Shown here in pieces: positions 1-22,784 of a stretch of DNA of 64,000 nt. Origin of the DNA: Armadillidium nasatum (Eukaryota; Arthropoda; Malacostraca; Isopoda; Armadillidiidae); contig SEYY01000119.1 in NCBI GenBank assembly GCA_009176605.1, positions 71,220 to 135,219 of the forward strand. The letters run 5' to 3'. Numbering within the stretch: position 1 is the first letter of the stretch; every line of letters starts with the position of its first letter. The position numbers were made by a program, and so were the translations under genes. A model generated the notes under the pieces. It searched no databases, had not been told where the DNA came from, and saw nothing but the letters and a program-made list of their open reading frames with translations.

Positions 1-7
1 TATATTA

Positions 8-923
8 CAGTGGAACTCCAATATTCGTCATTAATCCGTTCCCGAGGGGATGATGAATATCGAAAAAGACGAATATCGAACAATTTTTCCATAGGAATTA
101 ACTAAAAATAGATAAATTCGTTCCCAGCCTCGAATTTTGCCTATCTATTCTTTAACAAAAAAAAAAAATTTCACTCTAGAATCGATCTCCGAAATCATTT
201 CAATCACTGTACAATTTAACTACAGTACATATTAACCAGCGTACTGCCATAAATAATACGTAATACGCACTGTGTAGGCCTACATAAATGCTAAACACAA
301 ATAAAATTTTAAAAAGAAATTTACCTTTTGGATGAGAAAAACAATGATTGTTATTAAGAGTTTTTATTTTTAAGGTTATAGGTTATTATTGGTTGGAAGT
401 TGAGTCCCCAAAAATTACGACATCAAGTAATGTCACTTCAGGTGATTGATTTCCTGTTGTAGCACCAGCATTTCCAGACGATTCACCAGCACTAGTTTTT
501 TTAAATAATTTATCCAAGGTTGTTTGTTTTGTTCTGTTCTTTAAAATTCTTCTAAAGTGTCCAAACACGTCATCATCAAATGAATTGATACGTTGGTTTA
601 CCACAGCGATGTTTGGATGCTATTTCTCAATGAAAACCTGCATTTTTCCCCACGTAGACAACCATTCCTTTATTTCAGCACTTGAAACTAGGCCATCATC
701 TTTTTCCTCGTCTGATGAAATTTCTCTTACCGCTTCAGCTTCCTGTTCTTTATGAAGTTCGAGTAGCTCCGACGCAAAATGGCGATCACCTGCTTTCTGC
801 CGGCTTTTGTAGGTAGGACGAATATTGACTTTTCGACGAACATCGAAAAAAAATTTGACGAAAAAACAGGGCGAATATCGAAAAAGACGAATACTGGCGG
901 GGACGAATATTGGAGTTCCACTG
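8..923 (-). mobile_element. Tigger/pogo-type DNA transposon, internally deleted
   Basis: The two ends are matching inverted repeats: CAGTGGAACTCC runs inward from 8 and its complement ends at 923. TA sits directly outside each end (6-7 and 924-925), as expected for the TA target duplication of pogo/Tigger elements. The inverted match continues inward through AATATTCGTC. The motif CGAATATCG is repeated just inside both ends (about 50-90 and 815-885), which may be transposase-binding repeats. The 916-bp length is far below a full Tigger, and only the C-terminal tail of the transposase remains, on the minus strand. The element lies upstream of exon 1 of the Tudor gene and abuts a (TA)n array. 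Confidence 0.85.
386..800 (-). pseudogene. Tigger-like transposase, C-terminal remnant
   Basis: Two minus-strand reading segments, divided by a stop codon near 620, resemble the C-terminal tail of Tigger/jerky transposases. The upstream part is acidic (REISSDEEKDDGLVSS) and is followed by a helical stretch around EIKEWLSTWGKM. The last part carries FRRILKNRTKQTTLDKLFKK, which matches the usual Q-T-T/S-L-D-x-F/L-F-K-K ending of the family. The DDE catalytic core and the HTH region are absent, so this cannot encode an active enzyme. Assignment is from memory of the family, not a database search. Confidence 0.65.
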
Positions 924-1010
<87 letters not shown>

Positions 1011-1032
1011 TATATATATATATTATATATAT
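924..1032. repeat. (TA)n array
   Basis: This array begins at the right-hand TA target duplication of the Tigger-type element and has a few GTA/AATA interruptions. The element probably landed in a pre-existing TA array. Confidence 0.95.
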
Positions 1033-1655
1033 GCGTGCGTCCGTCCTTGCGAAGATTAATCTTTATGGGCAAAATCTGCATATTTTTCCCCAATCGTCAT
1101 CGTCAATTTCTTGCCGATTATTATGACGATTAATTTACGTATGCTCGTTATAAATATATCTGTTCTACGCTCTTCTATTGAGACTAAAAGGCTGTTTAGT
1201 TGTGGGGGCCAAATATACTCTCTAAGACGAAATTGAATTTCCCTAGAAGTTGAAGAAAAGATTTTTTCTGCATCACAATTGAAGAGCTCTAAATTTAAAG
1301 TACTAGAATTTTGATCTGTCCATCCATGTTCTCACATTAAAATTTTTTAAATCAATTTTCTGAAGATACCACAGGGTGTTCCATTTGCTCTCCACCCTAG
1401 ATATGCGCTTATAGATATCAAATATAGTCATAAGTTAATAAAATTTGCCCTGAACAAATCTTGGTGTGTGAGAATCGTGCTGACTTCACAACAAGGGTTG
1501 GAAGGCACTAAATCATGACTGCACATGCTTATCCATGTTATGTAAGTCCTTTCGAAATGACCCGATCTTCAAAGAACTCAAGACATTGGGCAGATACGAC
1601 CTCATGATTCAGGAGGATATCTGTTATAGAGCAAGTGGGACTTATATATAAAAAA

Positions 1656-1657
<2 letters not shown>
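1033..1657. other. No recognisable gene
   Basis: Unique-looking AT-rich sequence between the Tigger-type element and the A-run. I searched it for the missing upstream Tudor exon and found no open stretch with a plausible splice acceptor and donor that fits. Confidence 0.5.

Positions 1658-1721
<64 letters not shown>
1658..1721. repeat. Poly(A) run
   Basis: About 64 A in a row, running directly into a (TA)n array. It could be the tail of an unrecognised plus-strand retroelement; the sequence upstream of it was not identified. Confidence 0.9.
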
Positions 1722-1990
<269 letters not shown>

Positions 1991-2930
1991 GTAGGAATTA
2001 ATGATCTTATTATTTTGTACATGCATACATTGTCCTACATTTCAGGTATTCATTTAATAAGAAAAAGCATTACCAGTTTTGGTATAGAGTTTATCAATTT
2101 TGAAATCACTTTTTTGTGTTTCTAATTTATTAACTATAGGTATGTTAAATTATTTTTTATTAAACAGTAAAGTGGATAAGATTTTATATATTATGATCAT
2201 CATTAAACTGCATATTGCTTTTAAGAGTCAGCTGGAAAAAAATATACATGTATAAATGGTTGCACTTAAAATTAAATGTAATGGTATCTATTGTAAAGTG
2301 AACTTACAGGAAAAGACAAAACGTTAATTCTAGACAGTAGATCAATTTCCTACTTCTAACATTCAGAAAGTTAATTATTGTCCCTAAAATATAATCAGAA
2401 AACGAAACTAATTCAAAAATGCGTTCCTTGTCCAATATCAGTAATAAAAACTACTATTCCAACCACTAAAAATCCCGGTTAATTTCTTTCACTGCATTTA
2501 ACGTTAGTTTTGTGAGGTGATGACTCTCTTAGGACAAACAATATAAGAGGAAGTATTTAGTGAATTAACCCTGCAAAATCTTGTTTGTTTCTTGACTTGG
2601 GGAATATTTTTCTTACCCTTTCATTCAGTTGAAAATAAATGAACCAAACTCGGAGACTTAGAAATTATTATTTTTATATAAAACTTGAATTTTTTTTTGG
2701 AAGATTAGTATTAATTTTTATATCGATTTGCTCAGTTTGATTGAACGCCTTTCATATCTAAAATAAATGATATTTTTTACTAAGATATATAAACTCAGGA
2801 ATGAATGAATGATTTTTTTTTGTTTTTAAAAGTTTCGTCACTAAAAATTTTACATTACTTCATATATTTTTAAGTAATAAGAAAAATAAATAAATCACCA
2901 CTCCTTGTTTAAATACACCAAAACATAATT
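1991..2930. other. Intron 1, AT-rich, nothing recognised
   Basis: Unique-looking intronic sequence directly after the exon 1 donor. No coding or repeat signal was seen apart from short A/T runs. Confidence 0.5.
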
Positions 2931-3051
2931 GTGGGAAAATTTATTAACTTGTGGATAGACTGTGATTAAAACATTGCTTTCATCATATGTTTTGGAAATT
3001 TGTATCTAATAGGTGTGTGATGATGGCATCTTTTTTTATTTTACAAATTAA
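2931..3051. repeat. 120-bp direct duplication, copy 1
   Basis: The segment from GTGGGAAAATTTATTAAC to TTTTACAAATTAA recurs at 3972-4093 with about 90% identity by eye. This copy lies in ordinary intron sequence and is probably the source. Confidence 0.85.
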
Positions 3052-3239
3052 CCAAACTGAAATTTTCCATCTTCAATTCACTAACCAAATTTAACCAACC
3101 CAAAGCTCACTCGAATTAATAAATTCTATTACTGACTACCCTCTTAACATCTTTCATAAATTTAAACATTTATTCTGACTATTTTGTACCTAACACACAA
3201 TCAAAAAAATATTAATTTTTTTTTTTTATTATTATTATT

Positions 3240-3367
<128 letters not shown>

Positions 3368-3566
3368 TGGGTAGGAAGACTTATGTCAAGTACAATTCGC
3401 TGTTGTGGAAAATTGCCAAAAAATGCTTTGTTTTGTTTTCTTAACCTAAAAATTGGTGTTTCTAAGGTTTAAAATGTTGAGGGGAAAGTATTTTAACCAT
3501 AACTAGTGTTTATATATCACGTGTCCTGTTAATCCATTTCTCAACTTCTCTGTAGACTTTACCATA

Positions 3567-3699
<133 letters not shown>

Positions 3700-3861
3700 T
3701 GATGGAACGATGAATTGGAGTCACTGTTGTGGTATAAGAGGTAATGTAATTTTTATATGATTGTAATTGTGTTATTAAATTTTTCAACTTTTCTGATGCA
3801 AAAATGTTTGATAAAATTATTTTTAAAATAAAACTTTTTTTTTAAATTTTTTTTTTTTTTT

Positions 3862-5126
<1,265 letters not shown>

Positions 5127-5671
5127 GATGTGTAGAGATATTTAATAGTTGAAATATGAGAAATGTTATGAAGATTTTGAACTCAGTCTTTCATCATAGT
5201 TATTTTCATAGACACAAGCAATATGTAGAACAGTAATGCAAAAGTGGTACCAAAAACCCATTATAGATTGTTTTACCTTCTTATAGATGAATAGTAAAAG
5301 TTCTGAAGATATTACGCGAACGGTAAATCGATGGTGTCATAACTGATGGTAATAAAAGAAGCATTGTTTCATCAAAACTTCCACTTTAATAATTATTAGT
5401 AGAAATTTTGATGAAACAAATGAGGAAAAAGCTTATTTGTGAAATGGTGGAAAGAAAGAAAATAAATTAAATAGATATACAAACACATCATGTAATAAAA
5501 AGTATGTCAACATAGATTCTAAATGAAACTTTGGTGAGGAAGATGTTGGAAAAATATGCGATCTGGAGGAACATTGAGTTTAAAAAATTAATATCAAATT
5601 CATCCAAATAGAGAAAATGTTTGAAAAGAATCAGAAATATAAGTTTTTTGGCCATCATTTCATCATATCAT
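5127..5671. other. Intron 1, nothing recognised
   Basis: AT-rich unique-looking intron sequence between two LINE fragments. Confidence 0.45.
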
Positions 5672-7033
5672 TCTTTCTAAAGTTTTCGAATGTATCCTTA
5701 ACAGGAAGATTTGGAAACATCTCAATTCTTATATATATATATCATATATATATATAGCCATATATATATATATATATATATATGGCTTTAGTAATGAACT
5801 CTCTACTGGTGATCTTTAACTTCTCTCTGACTCTTGGTCCTTCGCCCTTCGTCATTTCAGTGAGTCTTTTGCTGTTTCGCTAGACATATCGAAAGCTTTC
5901 GATAGAGTCTGGCACAAAGCTTTGATTTTCAAACTCCTCACTTTCAGAATCTATCCTCTCTGATTTATTTTCCAGTCGTTTTATAGCAGCTGTTGTAGGC
6001 GGCTACCGTTCATCCTTTATACTATTAATAGTTGTGCTCCTCAACGATCTGTCCTATCCACACACTTTTTCTACTTTTCTTAATGACCTTCTATCTGTTG
6101 CATCATCTATCCATTCCTATGCTGATGATTCCAGACTTCATTACTATTTTCAGTTTGAAAGACACCCCTCCCAACAGTAGTTAATATTCGCAAGAGAGTA
6201 ACCTTGAACCAACTGACCTCTGATCTCTTATATTTCATCTTGGGGCAGAGAAAACATTGTTGTTTTCAATGCCCCAAAAACTCAGTTCCTCCACCTCTCT
6301 ACTCAGCACAACCTTCCATACAACTATATCTTCTTCGACTCAACTCAAACCTTTATCTCTCCTTAATATTGTTGGCGTTTCTTTTTCTTGTGATCTTTCT
6401 TGGAAAGATCACATTACATATCTTTCTAAACAAGCTTCTAAGAGGTTTGGTGTTTAGAGGCGCCTTCAGAATTTCTGAAGAAATATACATACATTAGGTG
6501 TTAAAGGAATTGCTTAATTTTTATAGGGGTGTTGTTCGCCCTTATATGGAGTACGCTTCACTCATATGGGGTGGTTCAACTCATATAGCTCTCCTTGAAA
6601 AGGTGAAGTCTAGGGCTTTTCGTCTTATCAACTTTTCCGCTCTCACAAATTCTTTCCAGTCTCTTTCTGCTCATCGAATTGTTGCGTCACTATCTCTATA
6701 TTATCGCTATTACAACGGAGACTGCTCTTCTGAACTCTTACGTCGGATACCTCCTCCATTGAGAAGGGCTTGTGAGGCATGCCTTTCTACACAGTTACCA
6801 TCTTTTCTCTGTCCAACTATCTAACCCCAGACTTAACTGCTATGCTCAATCTTGCATGTACTACTGGTAAATTCTGGAACACACTCCTTTTATCTATTTT
6901 CCTCAACTTCCTATGATTTACACACACTCAAAAAAGCCGTGTTTCGAGACCTTTCGTCCTTTAACTTGACCAGATTTCCAACTTTTTCCCAAATTCTGGT
7001 GGATGTTTTAGTATGCCTCTGATCTTTGCCCGC
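5672..7033 (+). mobile_element. Main-family LINE, 5'-truncated and decayed
   Basis: Homology starts within the fingers of the reverse transcriptase (SKVFE-type region) and runs to the 3' end. The catalytic region is recognisable around 6100-6140 (SIHSYADDS in degraded form). Further on, SFSCDLSWKDHITYLSKQAS and VVRPYMEYASLIWGG are readable. There are many frameshifts and stops, so this is older than the 38.4-41.0 kb copy. A TA array interrupts it at 5731-5784 and another starts shortly after its 3' end. Confidence 0.85.
5731..5784. repeat. Short TA array inside LINE coding sequence
   Basis: TA runs separated by TCATA and TAGCCATA replace about 30 bp of the reverse-transcriptase region of the surrounding LINE. 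GCCATATAT and ATATATGGC bracket the second half as a small palindrome. Confidence 0.9.
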
Positions 7034-7044
7034 CAAATTTGAAG

Positions 7045-7153
<109 letters not shown>

Positions 7154-7362
7154 GACTGTTTTAAACCTAGAACAAAGTAGAGTTAATGAAATGAAGAAAT
7201 ATCAATAAAATAAAACAACAGGAAAAATATTGCAGAATTTAAGAGAATTGTCTGGAAATAAAAACCTGATATACAAATTAGTAAAACGTATAAAGGAACT
7301 AAAATGAAATTGAGTAAAATTAAAGATGCGAGAGGGAAGACACCTGACAGCTAGAAAATTTA

Positions 7363-9000
<1,638 letters not shown>

Positions 9001-9019
9001 ATCTGTACTATCTACAGTT

Positions 9020-9601
9020 AGGGACCAACTGGGGCTGGAATTTTTCAGGGGTAGGGGTCAACATTCACTTAAATTTATGATTATATGCATTTTTCAGAAA
9101 AAAATTCTGAAAATTACCGATTTTGTATAATAGAAGTTTAAAAAACTACAAAAATTTTGGATTTTTTTTTCTGATTCGCAATAGTGTTTCAACAGGTTTA
9201 CCTAGGGAAGAACCTAAGTTAAAGTTTGAAAAAATGTAAGATATAAAATTATCAATATAACCTGTATTTATACATATTGTTATTTTATCACTGTGTATCA
9301 AATTTGTATCATTTAGCTACATTATTTCAAAATTATTTTGTTTATACTTTCAGTCACTATGGCTAAAAGATCAGCTTCAGCAGTATGGGAGTACTTTACA
9401 ATGTTTCAGGATAGGCTCGAAATAGCTAAATGTAACATCTATAGCAAGGAAATTAAAAGAGGACCTCCTGGTGCCCCAAGTAAAAATTTTTCAACCAAAT
9501 CTTTATGGGGACATCTAAGATCAAAACACAAAGGTGAACATTCACTATCAGAAGAGGATTGGTCAAAAAAAAAAAAAAACAGAAAAGGAAAAAAATATTG
9601 A
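9020..9601 (+). mobile_element. hAT-like BED-finger fragment, copy 1
   Basis: About 340 bp of leader and a short ORF are shared with 17400-18067. The ORF starts at the ATG at 9359 and has 80 residues: MAKRSASAVWEYF opens a zf-BED domain, KSLWGHLRSKH supplies its H-x-x-x-x-x-H pair, and a lysine tail follows. The second zinc cysteine is Tyr here (CNIY) but Cys in the other copy (CNIC), so this finger is probably non-functional. BED fingers of this type usually start hAT transposases; no catalytic region follows here. Confidence 0.7.
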
Positions 9602-10420
<819 letters not shown>

Positions 10421-10561
10421 ATTTGCCTTTTTGCTTTATGGCTTATCTTTTAAATTTTTAACAAGCTTGATTGCTTTATACATGGGTTTCCAAAAAAAAT
10501 TAAAAATCTAGGAAAATAATTGGTGTGGCAGGTGTTTGTAACATAAAATCTGTACTAACAG

Positions 10562-10666
10562 GTGCTCCTGAAGGCTTTAGATTATGACATGCAGGAGCGA
10601 ATCCCATCAACACAAATAATACTTTTGGAAAATGTATCCAAGATGCTTGGAAAAATTCCTCCACAG
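10562..10666 (+). CDS. Tdrd7: TDRD7-like gene, exon 2 (first Tudor domain, C half)
   Basis: The exon runs from after AACAG to CCACAG before GTAACT and is 35 whole codons in phase 0 at both sides. [15 protein letters not shown] is the Tudor strand that normally reads V-D-Y-G-N; here Y-D-M stands in place of Y-G-N, so the arginine-methyl cage may be weakened. MLGKIPPQ is the typical leucine/proline exit of an extended Tudor, leading into the staphylococcal-nuclease-like half in exon 3. Confidence 0.85.
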
Positions 10667-10678
10667 GTAACTTTTTCC

Positions 10679-10817
<139 letters not shown>

Positions 10818-11032
10818 AAAAATATTTGTGTATGTAAATGCTTTTACAAACTTTTGTTAAATGTCTTGTTGCTTTGACTTCTTTTTCTTGTGCTTGTAAT
10901 CCTAGCCAAATAACTATGCTAAATAAGCCGCTTGAGATCTTAAGGAACTTTAATAAACTATACAGTCTGATTTAAATTTAAGAACTGTCAATTCAAAGTA
11001 ACTGAATAAATTTGTTGGACCTAATTTTTTAG

Positions 11033-11149
11033 TGCCTTCCTTGCCGTTTGCATAACACGCCTTCAATTCCTGATTTCATTTGGACAAAAGAAGCTTCCGA
11101 ACGATTAATCTCACTTCTGCCTGCGAGAAATCATCCTTTGCTTCTAAAG
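11033..11149 (+). CDS. Tdrd7: TDRD7-like gene, exon 3 (extended-Tudor SN-like part)
   Basis: Acceptor TTTTTTAG, donor AAAG/GTATCT, 39 whole codons in phase 0. CLPCRLHNTP matches the cysteine-containing strand that follows the PPQ exit in extended Tudor domains (x-C-x-L). WTKEASERLISLLPAR fits the helix in which W-x-x-E-A precedes the second SN-like strand. It is separated from exon 4 by only 95 bp, the most compact part of the gene in this window. Confidence 0.85.
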
Positions 11150-11244
11150 GTATCTTGCGTTTTTTTTGTTTTTTATGTTCTTGCTTCAGATTCAATCAGG
11201 AGAAACTATTTTAATGAAAAAAATATCGTTTTTTTTTTTTGCAG

Positions 11245-11363
11245 GTTATTCGAGAAGGAAATGACGACAGCTTAACAGAAGTTGAACTTTACAAAAGGAC
11301 TGAGCCAAAAAATAATCTTATTTCTATTAATGCGACTCTTGATTTTGATAAGTCACTCTTTAG
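11245..11363 (+). CDS. Tdrd7: TDRD7-like gene, exon 4
   Basis: Acceptor T-run plus GCAG; donor AG/GTAAGT, the strongest donor in the gene. It encodes 39 codons plus two bases (AG) that complete a serine codon with the T opening exon 5. VIREGNDDSLTEVELYKRTE is the last strand pair of the SN-like fold in extended Tudor units (V-E-L-Y/F at its end). The acidic tail DFDKSLF begins the linker to the next Tudor unit. Confidence 0.85.
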
Positions 11364-11413
11364 GTAAGTGCCTGTAACGGATCATTTTAATAATTTACTT
11401 CTCTATAGTGCAA

Positions 11414-11540
<127 letters not shown>

Positions 11541-11871
11541 TGAGTTAAAAGTTACTTAAATGGTAAATGTGAGTTAAGAATGTAAAGAGGGTATTATATG
11601 TGGGACAAAATATCTTTTAAGAATTGTGAAATTAAATAATGATGTTTAAGTTTTACCTGGGCATGGAAGAAGGATTGATGTATATTATGTTGGGAATTCA
11701 TATTTTGTAATTGTTTTTCCAAGGTTTAGGATTTTTGTAGGAGTATGTGTCTGGTGACCGTCAAATTGCTTTGTTTATATCAGTATAGTTCTGGTTGAGG
11801 CGATTTGTTAAAACCAATAAGATAATTGGAGTAACGTTAGTTGTGTGATTTTTTGAAGCTGTTTATATTCG

Positions 11872-17332
<5,461 letters not shown>

Positions 17333-17399
17333 TAGGGTCTAATAAATTTGTAAATTTTAGGTAAGAAAATAGATAAAATTTAATTGATTATTTAATTAT

Positions 17400-18071
<672 letters not shown>

Positions 18072-18084
18072 TTTTTTTTTTTTT

Positions 18085-18420
18085 TTTAAATTATTTGACT
18101 GATTGAGCTGAAATTTTTAGGGTATATGTATTTTTTCCCGAAGTTCTAAGTTGATTTCAAGCGTTTTTCTGAGTGTATAACGATTTGAAAGTTATTTTAG
18201 ACCCAAAGTTTGAGAAAAAATGAATAGTGGGGTCAAACCACTGGTCCACATGAGCTGAAAATTTAACTGAATAATCTTAGCCTCAATTTCTTGCATTAGT
18301 GGGAACAGATTTTTTAGTTATAAGCACTGGAATTTTTTTGAAAAAAAATTTGCAAAATAAGTACCTTTCTGGAGAAAAAATTATTTAAAAACTTTACTAT
18401 TAATTTTTTTTGATATTTTA
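18085..18420. repeat. Unclassified dispersed repeat, copy 1
   Basis: From GATTGAGCTGAAATTT onward this stretch aligns by eye, though diverged, with 51500-51830. Shared landmarks are GTTTTTCTGAGT, a GTTAT...CCAAA segment, CCTCAATTTCT/CCCTAATTTCT and CTGGAGAAAAAAT/CCGGAGAAAAAAT. No coding potential is seen. It directly follows BED copy 2 and may be the 3' part of that element. Confidence 0.6.
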
Positions 18421-18900
18421 GATATCCTGATATCCTAAAAAGAACGAATTGGCAGTTAACGTTTTTGAATCTATAGCTGATAAACTGCATATGTATTAGT
18501 TACATCAATATTAATATTTAATGACCCAATAATTGTGTATTCGTGTCTGTTAAAGTGCTAAGTAAATTATGGATTAGATTATTATAAACCGTATATAGCT
18601 GAGATTTTTGAAGACAAGAATCTTTCCTGTGTACAAAAATGGAAAATGATAAGCAATAAATTGCAGAAGGGTTTATATAGTGTTGTTTTGGCAATTCATT
18701 GTTGTTCTTCAAAATGAGAGTAAAGTAAGATGATCTTTTCAGCATTTGGTCTTGTATGGAATAAACTAAAAAGCAGCCTGGAAATAAAGCCCTGAAGTTT
18801 GTCATATTTTTCATAGAATTATGAAATGAGGCAAAAATATTTTTAATTTGGATACTTATTAGTCATTCAATAATAATGATAATTATAATAATAATAATTA
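18421..18900. other. Intron 4, nothing recognised; ends in (AAT)n
   Basis: AT-rich sequence ending in an irregular AAT/ATT stretch that forms the left flank of the BEL/Pao fossil. Confidence 0.45.
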
Positions 18901-19163
18901 TAAAGTTTTTATTATTGCTGGTTGCCTTGAATGAATTTTAAATTCAAATTTGAAATGGACAAGTGGAGAAAATTGCCTTGGGACTTTTTATTAAGACCTT
19001 AAGCGGTGATATTGTGTTATTGTTATTTAGATTATATAACGTTTTGAACTGTTGTTGTTCAGGGCTGATCGATAAATGTGACAGAAAAGAATTTTATATA
19101 TGTTTAATATAATATAATTATAATTAAACCCATAGCATCGAAGATATATAAGAAGACGCTACA
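18901..19163 (+). repeat. BEL/Pao fossil, left LTR
   Basis: About 263 bp matching 26241-26527. Shared blocks include TTTGAAATGG, CAAGTGGAGA, TTTTGAACTGTTG and AAACCCATAGC; both copies end in CGCTACA. The two LTRs differ at many positions and in length. Confidence 0.75.
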
Positions 19164-22100
19164 TAATTTCAAAATATTAAATATTTTAAAATTAGTGGCC
19201 TAAGTAAGAGGCCAGCCAATTCAATTTATGTAATATACTTTTAAAAAAATGTCCATATTTATACTATTCTTTAATAGCTAATATGCCACTGCCCATAACA
19301 TACCCGCATAAGGAAGATAAACTAAAAATTAACACTGAAGCAAGTAAAATAAGCCATGTAATTGGAAAACTTGCTGCAATAATTCATAAATGAAACATGG
19401 TAAAATTTCTTGAATCAGATTGTAAAGCTAAAAATGTTAAGAAACTTTTAGATGAGATTCACTCTAAATTTAAAACTTTTATTGAAGAAAGTAAATACAT
19501 TTTCCATAATGAGGATAAAATGAAACAGAAATCCAACAATTTTGATTATGGTACAAAAAACACTATCTGAAGAAACTAAAATATTTATTTCATGAAGCAA
19601 ATAGCTGGTTATATACCTAAAAAGGAAATGAAGAATTAAAAATAAATGACAGTGCTTCAAATATATATGAAAGTTCAAAGGTGAGTCAACTTTCTAGTTG
19701 AAGTCATAGCATACATCTGCTAATTAGTTAAATATATTAAAATCTCAAGCACAACGTATTGCAGATGAAGAAGCTTTATGTTGAAAACAAGAGGCTGAAG
19801 CACAACAAAATGAAATGACAAGAAAAGCAAGAAAGCTTTTTGAAAATGAACTGAAGAAGGCTCAACAATTAGTTGAAGAACAACATAAGAAAAGGAGAGA
19901 GAGAATGTATTCAAGAGTAAATGAAAATGAACTTAAAGAAATAGAAATTAAAAGAAAAAATGAACTTAAAGAAATAGAAATTAAAAGAAAAAATACTTAT
20001 GAAAAACGCAGGAAACAATTACTAAGTGAGTACAAAGAACAATTTTGTCAAATAAGTGACATTAATTTTCATCACAAAGTAAATTTTTTAATATCTAGAA
20101 AACATAAAACCTAATGGTGAATTTGTAAATATGAAAGATTTTGACAATAAAAGCGAGTTATACAGGTGACTTTGAATATTAAACTATGAAAATTTTCCTT
20201 AGTGCAAATGAAGAGAACTTCACAAGTGTAAAGATGAAGCAACAAGAAATTATGAATGCAGTTCCAAAAAATCAAGTAGTCATTTCTGCTAAAACATAAA
20301 CTGCAAATATTCTATGGAACAGATCCAACACCATATTTTTATTCGTTCATCCAAGATTTTAAATCAATGATTGCAGATCATTGTGAAAATGATACTGATA
20401 AACTATATTGCCTACTAAAATATACCACAGGAATTCCTTTGCAACTAGTTAAAAATTGCAGAAGTAAAGATTCAAAGATTGGTTACAATAAAACCTTAAG
20501 CATTTTGATAGTAGAATTTGGTAATGAAAGAAAGGTAGCTAGTTCTTATATTGATAAACCAAAAAATTGGAAAGCAATAAAATTTGAAAATGCTAAAGTC
20601 TTACGAGAGTTTTCTATTTTTTTGATAGAGTTCCAAAAATCTAATTGGTAATTTGTCTCCATTATATTAACGTAACAACCTAAATGAAATATACAAGATT
20701 ATAATGAAATTGCTATTTAAAATGAGAGATGGATGGAGGAGAAAAATTCAAAAAGAAAAATAATGAAAAGTTTGATATCTTACCAGATATGTTCATGAGC
20801 AATCAGAATTATTAAATTTACTTTGTATGGTAACATATCAGATATGAAAGAGGAAAATGTATCTTAAAAAGGTACTTCTGATGGAAAAAAGTTTTTTTTT
20901 TGCAATTATGAAAAAAATTGATCTTAAAAATGTACAATGTGTGGTTTGCAGGAAGTCATACTATACATAAATGCTATTTCTTCAATAAAAAAAGTTATGA
21001 AATGAAAAGAAAAAATTTATTTGTGATAAGAAACTTGATTTCAAATGTCTTATTCTTTTTCATATAAGCAAAATATGTAACAAAGAAATCAAATGCAAAA
21101 TAAGAACTGTAGAACTATTTTGTGCAAAAAACAGGTTGATGATAAAAGTCAACCTTATGTAACATCGCAAGAAAATGTAGCAAGTAAATGAAATATAGCC
21201 TCTGAAATAATAAAATATGATTGTGAAATGATAAAAATAGTTCCTAATGTTGGCAACAAAGAGAAGGTTTTGCATCCTGCAGTTCTTGTTAAAGTAAGAA
21301 GTCAGTGATGTGATGCAACAGTTTTAACCTATTTAAGAATGGATCCCTATTGTACTGATGTATATATGAGTGAAAAACTGCTTAAAAAACTAAAATTAAA
21401 AGGTAAGCATATGGGAGTCTTTATGACAATAATGCATGATAAAAATGGGCCAACAAAAACTATGGTTGTTAACAATCTTGAAGTTGCTGATATAGATGAA
21501 AACGAAAGATCTGCAATACCTGTGGTATAAAGCAGAATAGAAGAGATTCACCTAGTATAAAAGATATCAAAAAATATTACTTTTTGTAAAAATATACCCT
21601 TTAACTTTATTGAAGAAATAATTGAACTTCTATCAGGCATAAATCATCCTCATATAATAAAACATTTAAAAATTATAAATGGAAAAGATGATATGGAACC
21701 TTATGTAACTTCATAAATTTGGCTATACCTTTAATTCACGTTCAATGTCAGAAGCATATAAAAAATGCTTTAGAATTAAAACATAGGAAAAATATGATAT
21801 TGATGAACAATTTAAAATTCTTTGCTCACAAGATTTTTCTGATAAGACAGGCATTGAAATGAGACCTTCTGTTGATGATTTGAGTGGAAGGCTATAGTTG
21901 ATAATAGTTTAAAGAAATATGCAAATGGGCAATATGAAGATGCATTGCCATTGAAAGACACTATTAATGCATTTCCAAATAACAAGGAACATTGATGCAA
22001 TGTAAAAGGAAATTAGAAAGTGATATTGAATATTACTTAACCTATAAGTATTTCATAGATTTTATGTTGCAGAGAAAAAATTCTGAAGAAATTCCAGAAA

Positions 22101-22784
22101 AGGAGATTTCGATTCCACCAGGAAGAGTATGGTATTAATTCCATTTTGGTGTTTACCACAAGCAAAAATATAAAATAAGAATAGTGTTTGACGCCTCTCT
22201 TAAATATAAAGGTGTTTCCTTGAATGATAAGCTCTGCAGGGTTCCAATTTAACAAATAATATTCTTGGAATATTATTGCGTTTTCATGAGGAAAATATAG
22301 GACTAATGGCAGATATAGAGAAAATGTTCTAAGCAGTAAAGGTTCCAAATCAGCATTTGGATTTTCTCAGGTTTTTGTGGTACCTTAATGGGAATTTGAT
22401 TAAGAACCCTAAAGAATATAGGATTACCATTTATATTTTTGAAGGAGTCATTCAGCAAGATTAGGGGATACTGAAAATTTCTCTGAAGCAGCAAAGAAAA
22501 GTATTGAGAAATATTTTTACGTTAATGATTAGTTTAAATCTAAAGACTCTTCTCACAATGCAGTAATTCCTACCGTAGAAATCATGGAATTGGTTGCAAG
22601 AGTTGGTTTTAATCTTACCGCATTTTTAAGCAACTCACAAGAAGTATTAAAAGGCATTGAAGTCAAAACATTATCAAACAAAATAAAGGACTTAAATTTT
22701 GACTTTAATGATCTTCCATATGAATGAGCTCTTGGAATTGTATGGAACGTGCAAGATGATAAATTTGATTTTAGAGTAAATGCC

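Noticed and set aside
925-1660. Upstream Tudor exon
   Set aside because: No segment with acceptor, open frame and a donor of the required phase (leaving one base before AA) could be found. The exon probably lies outside the window.
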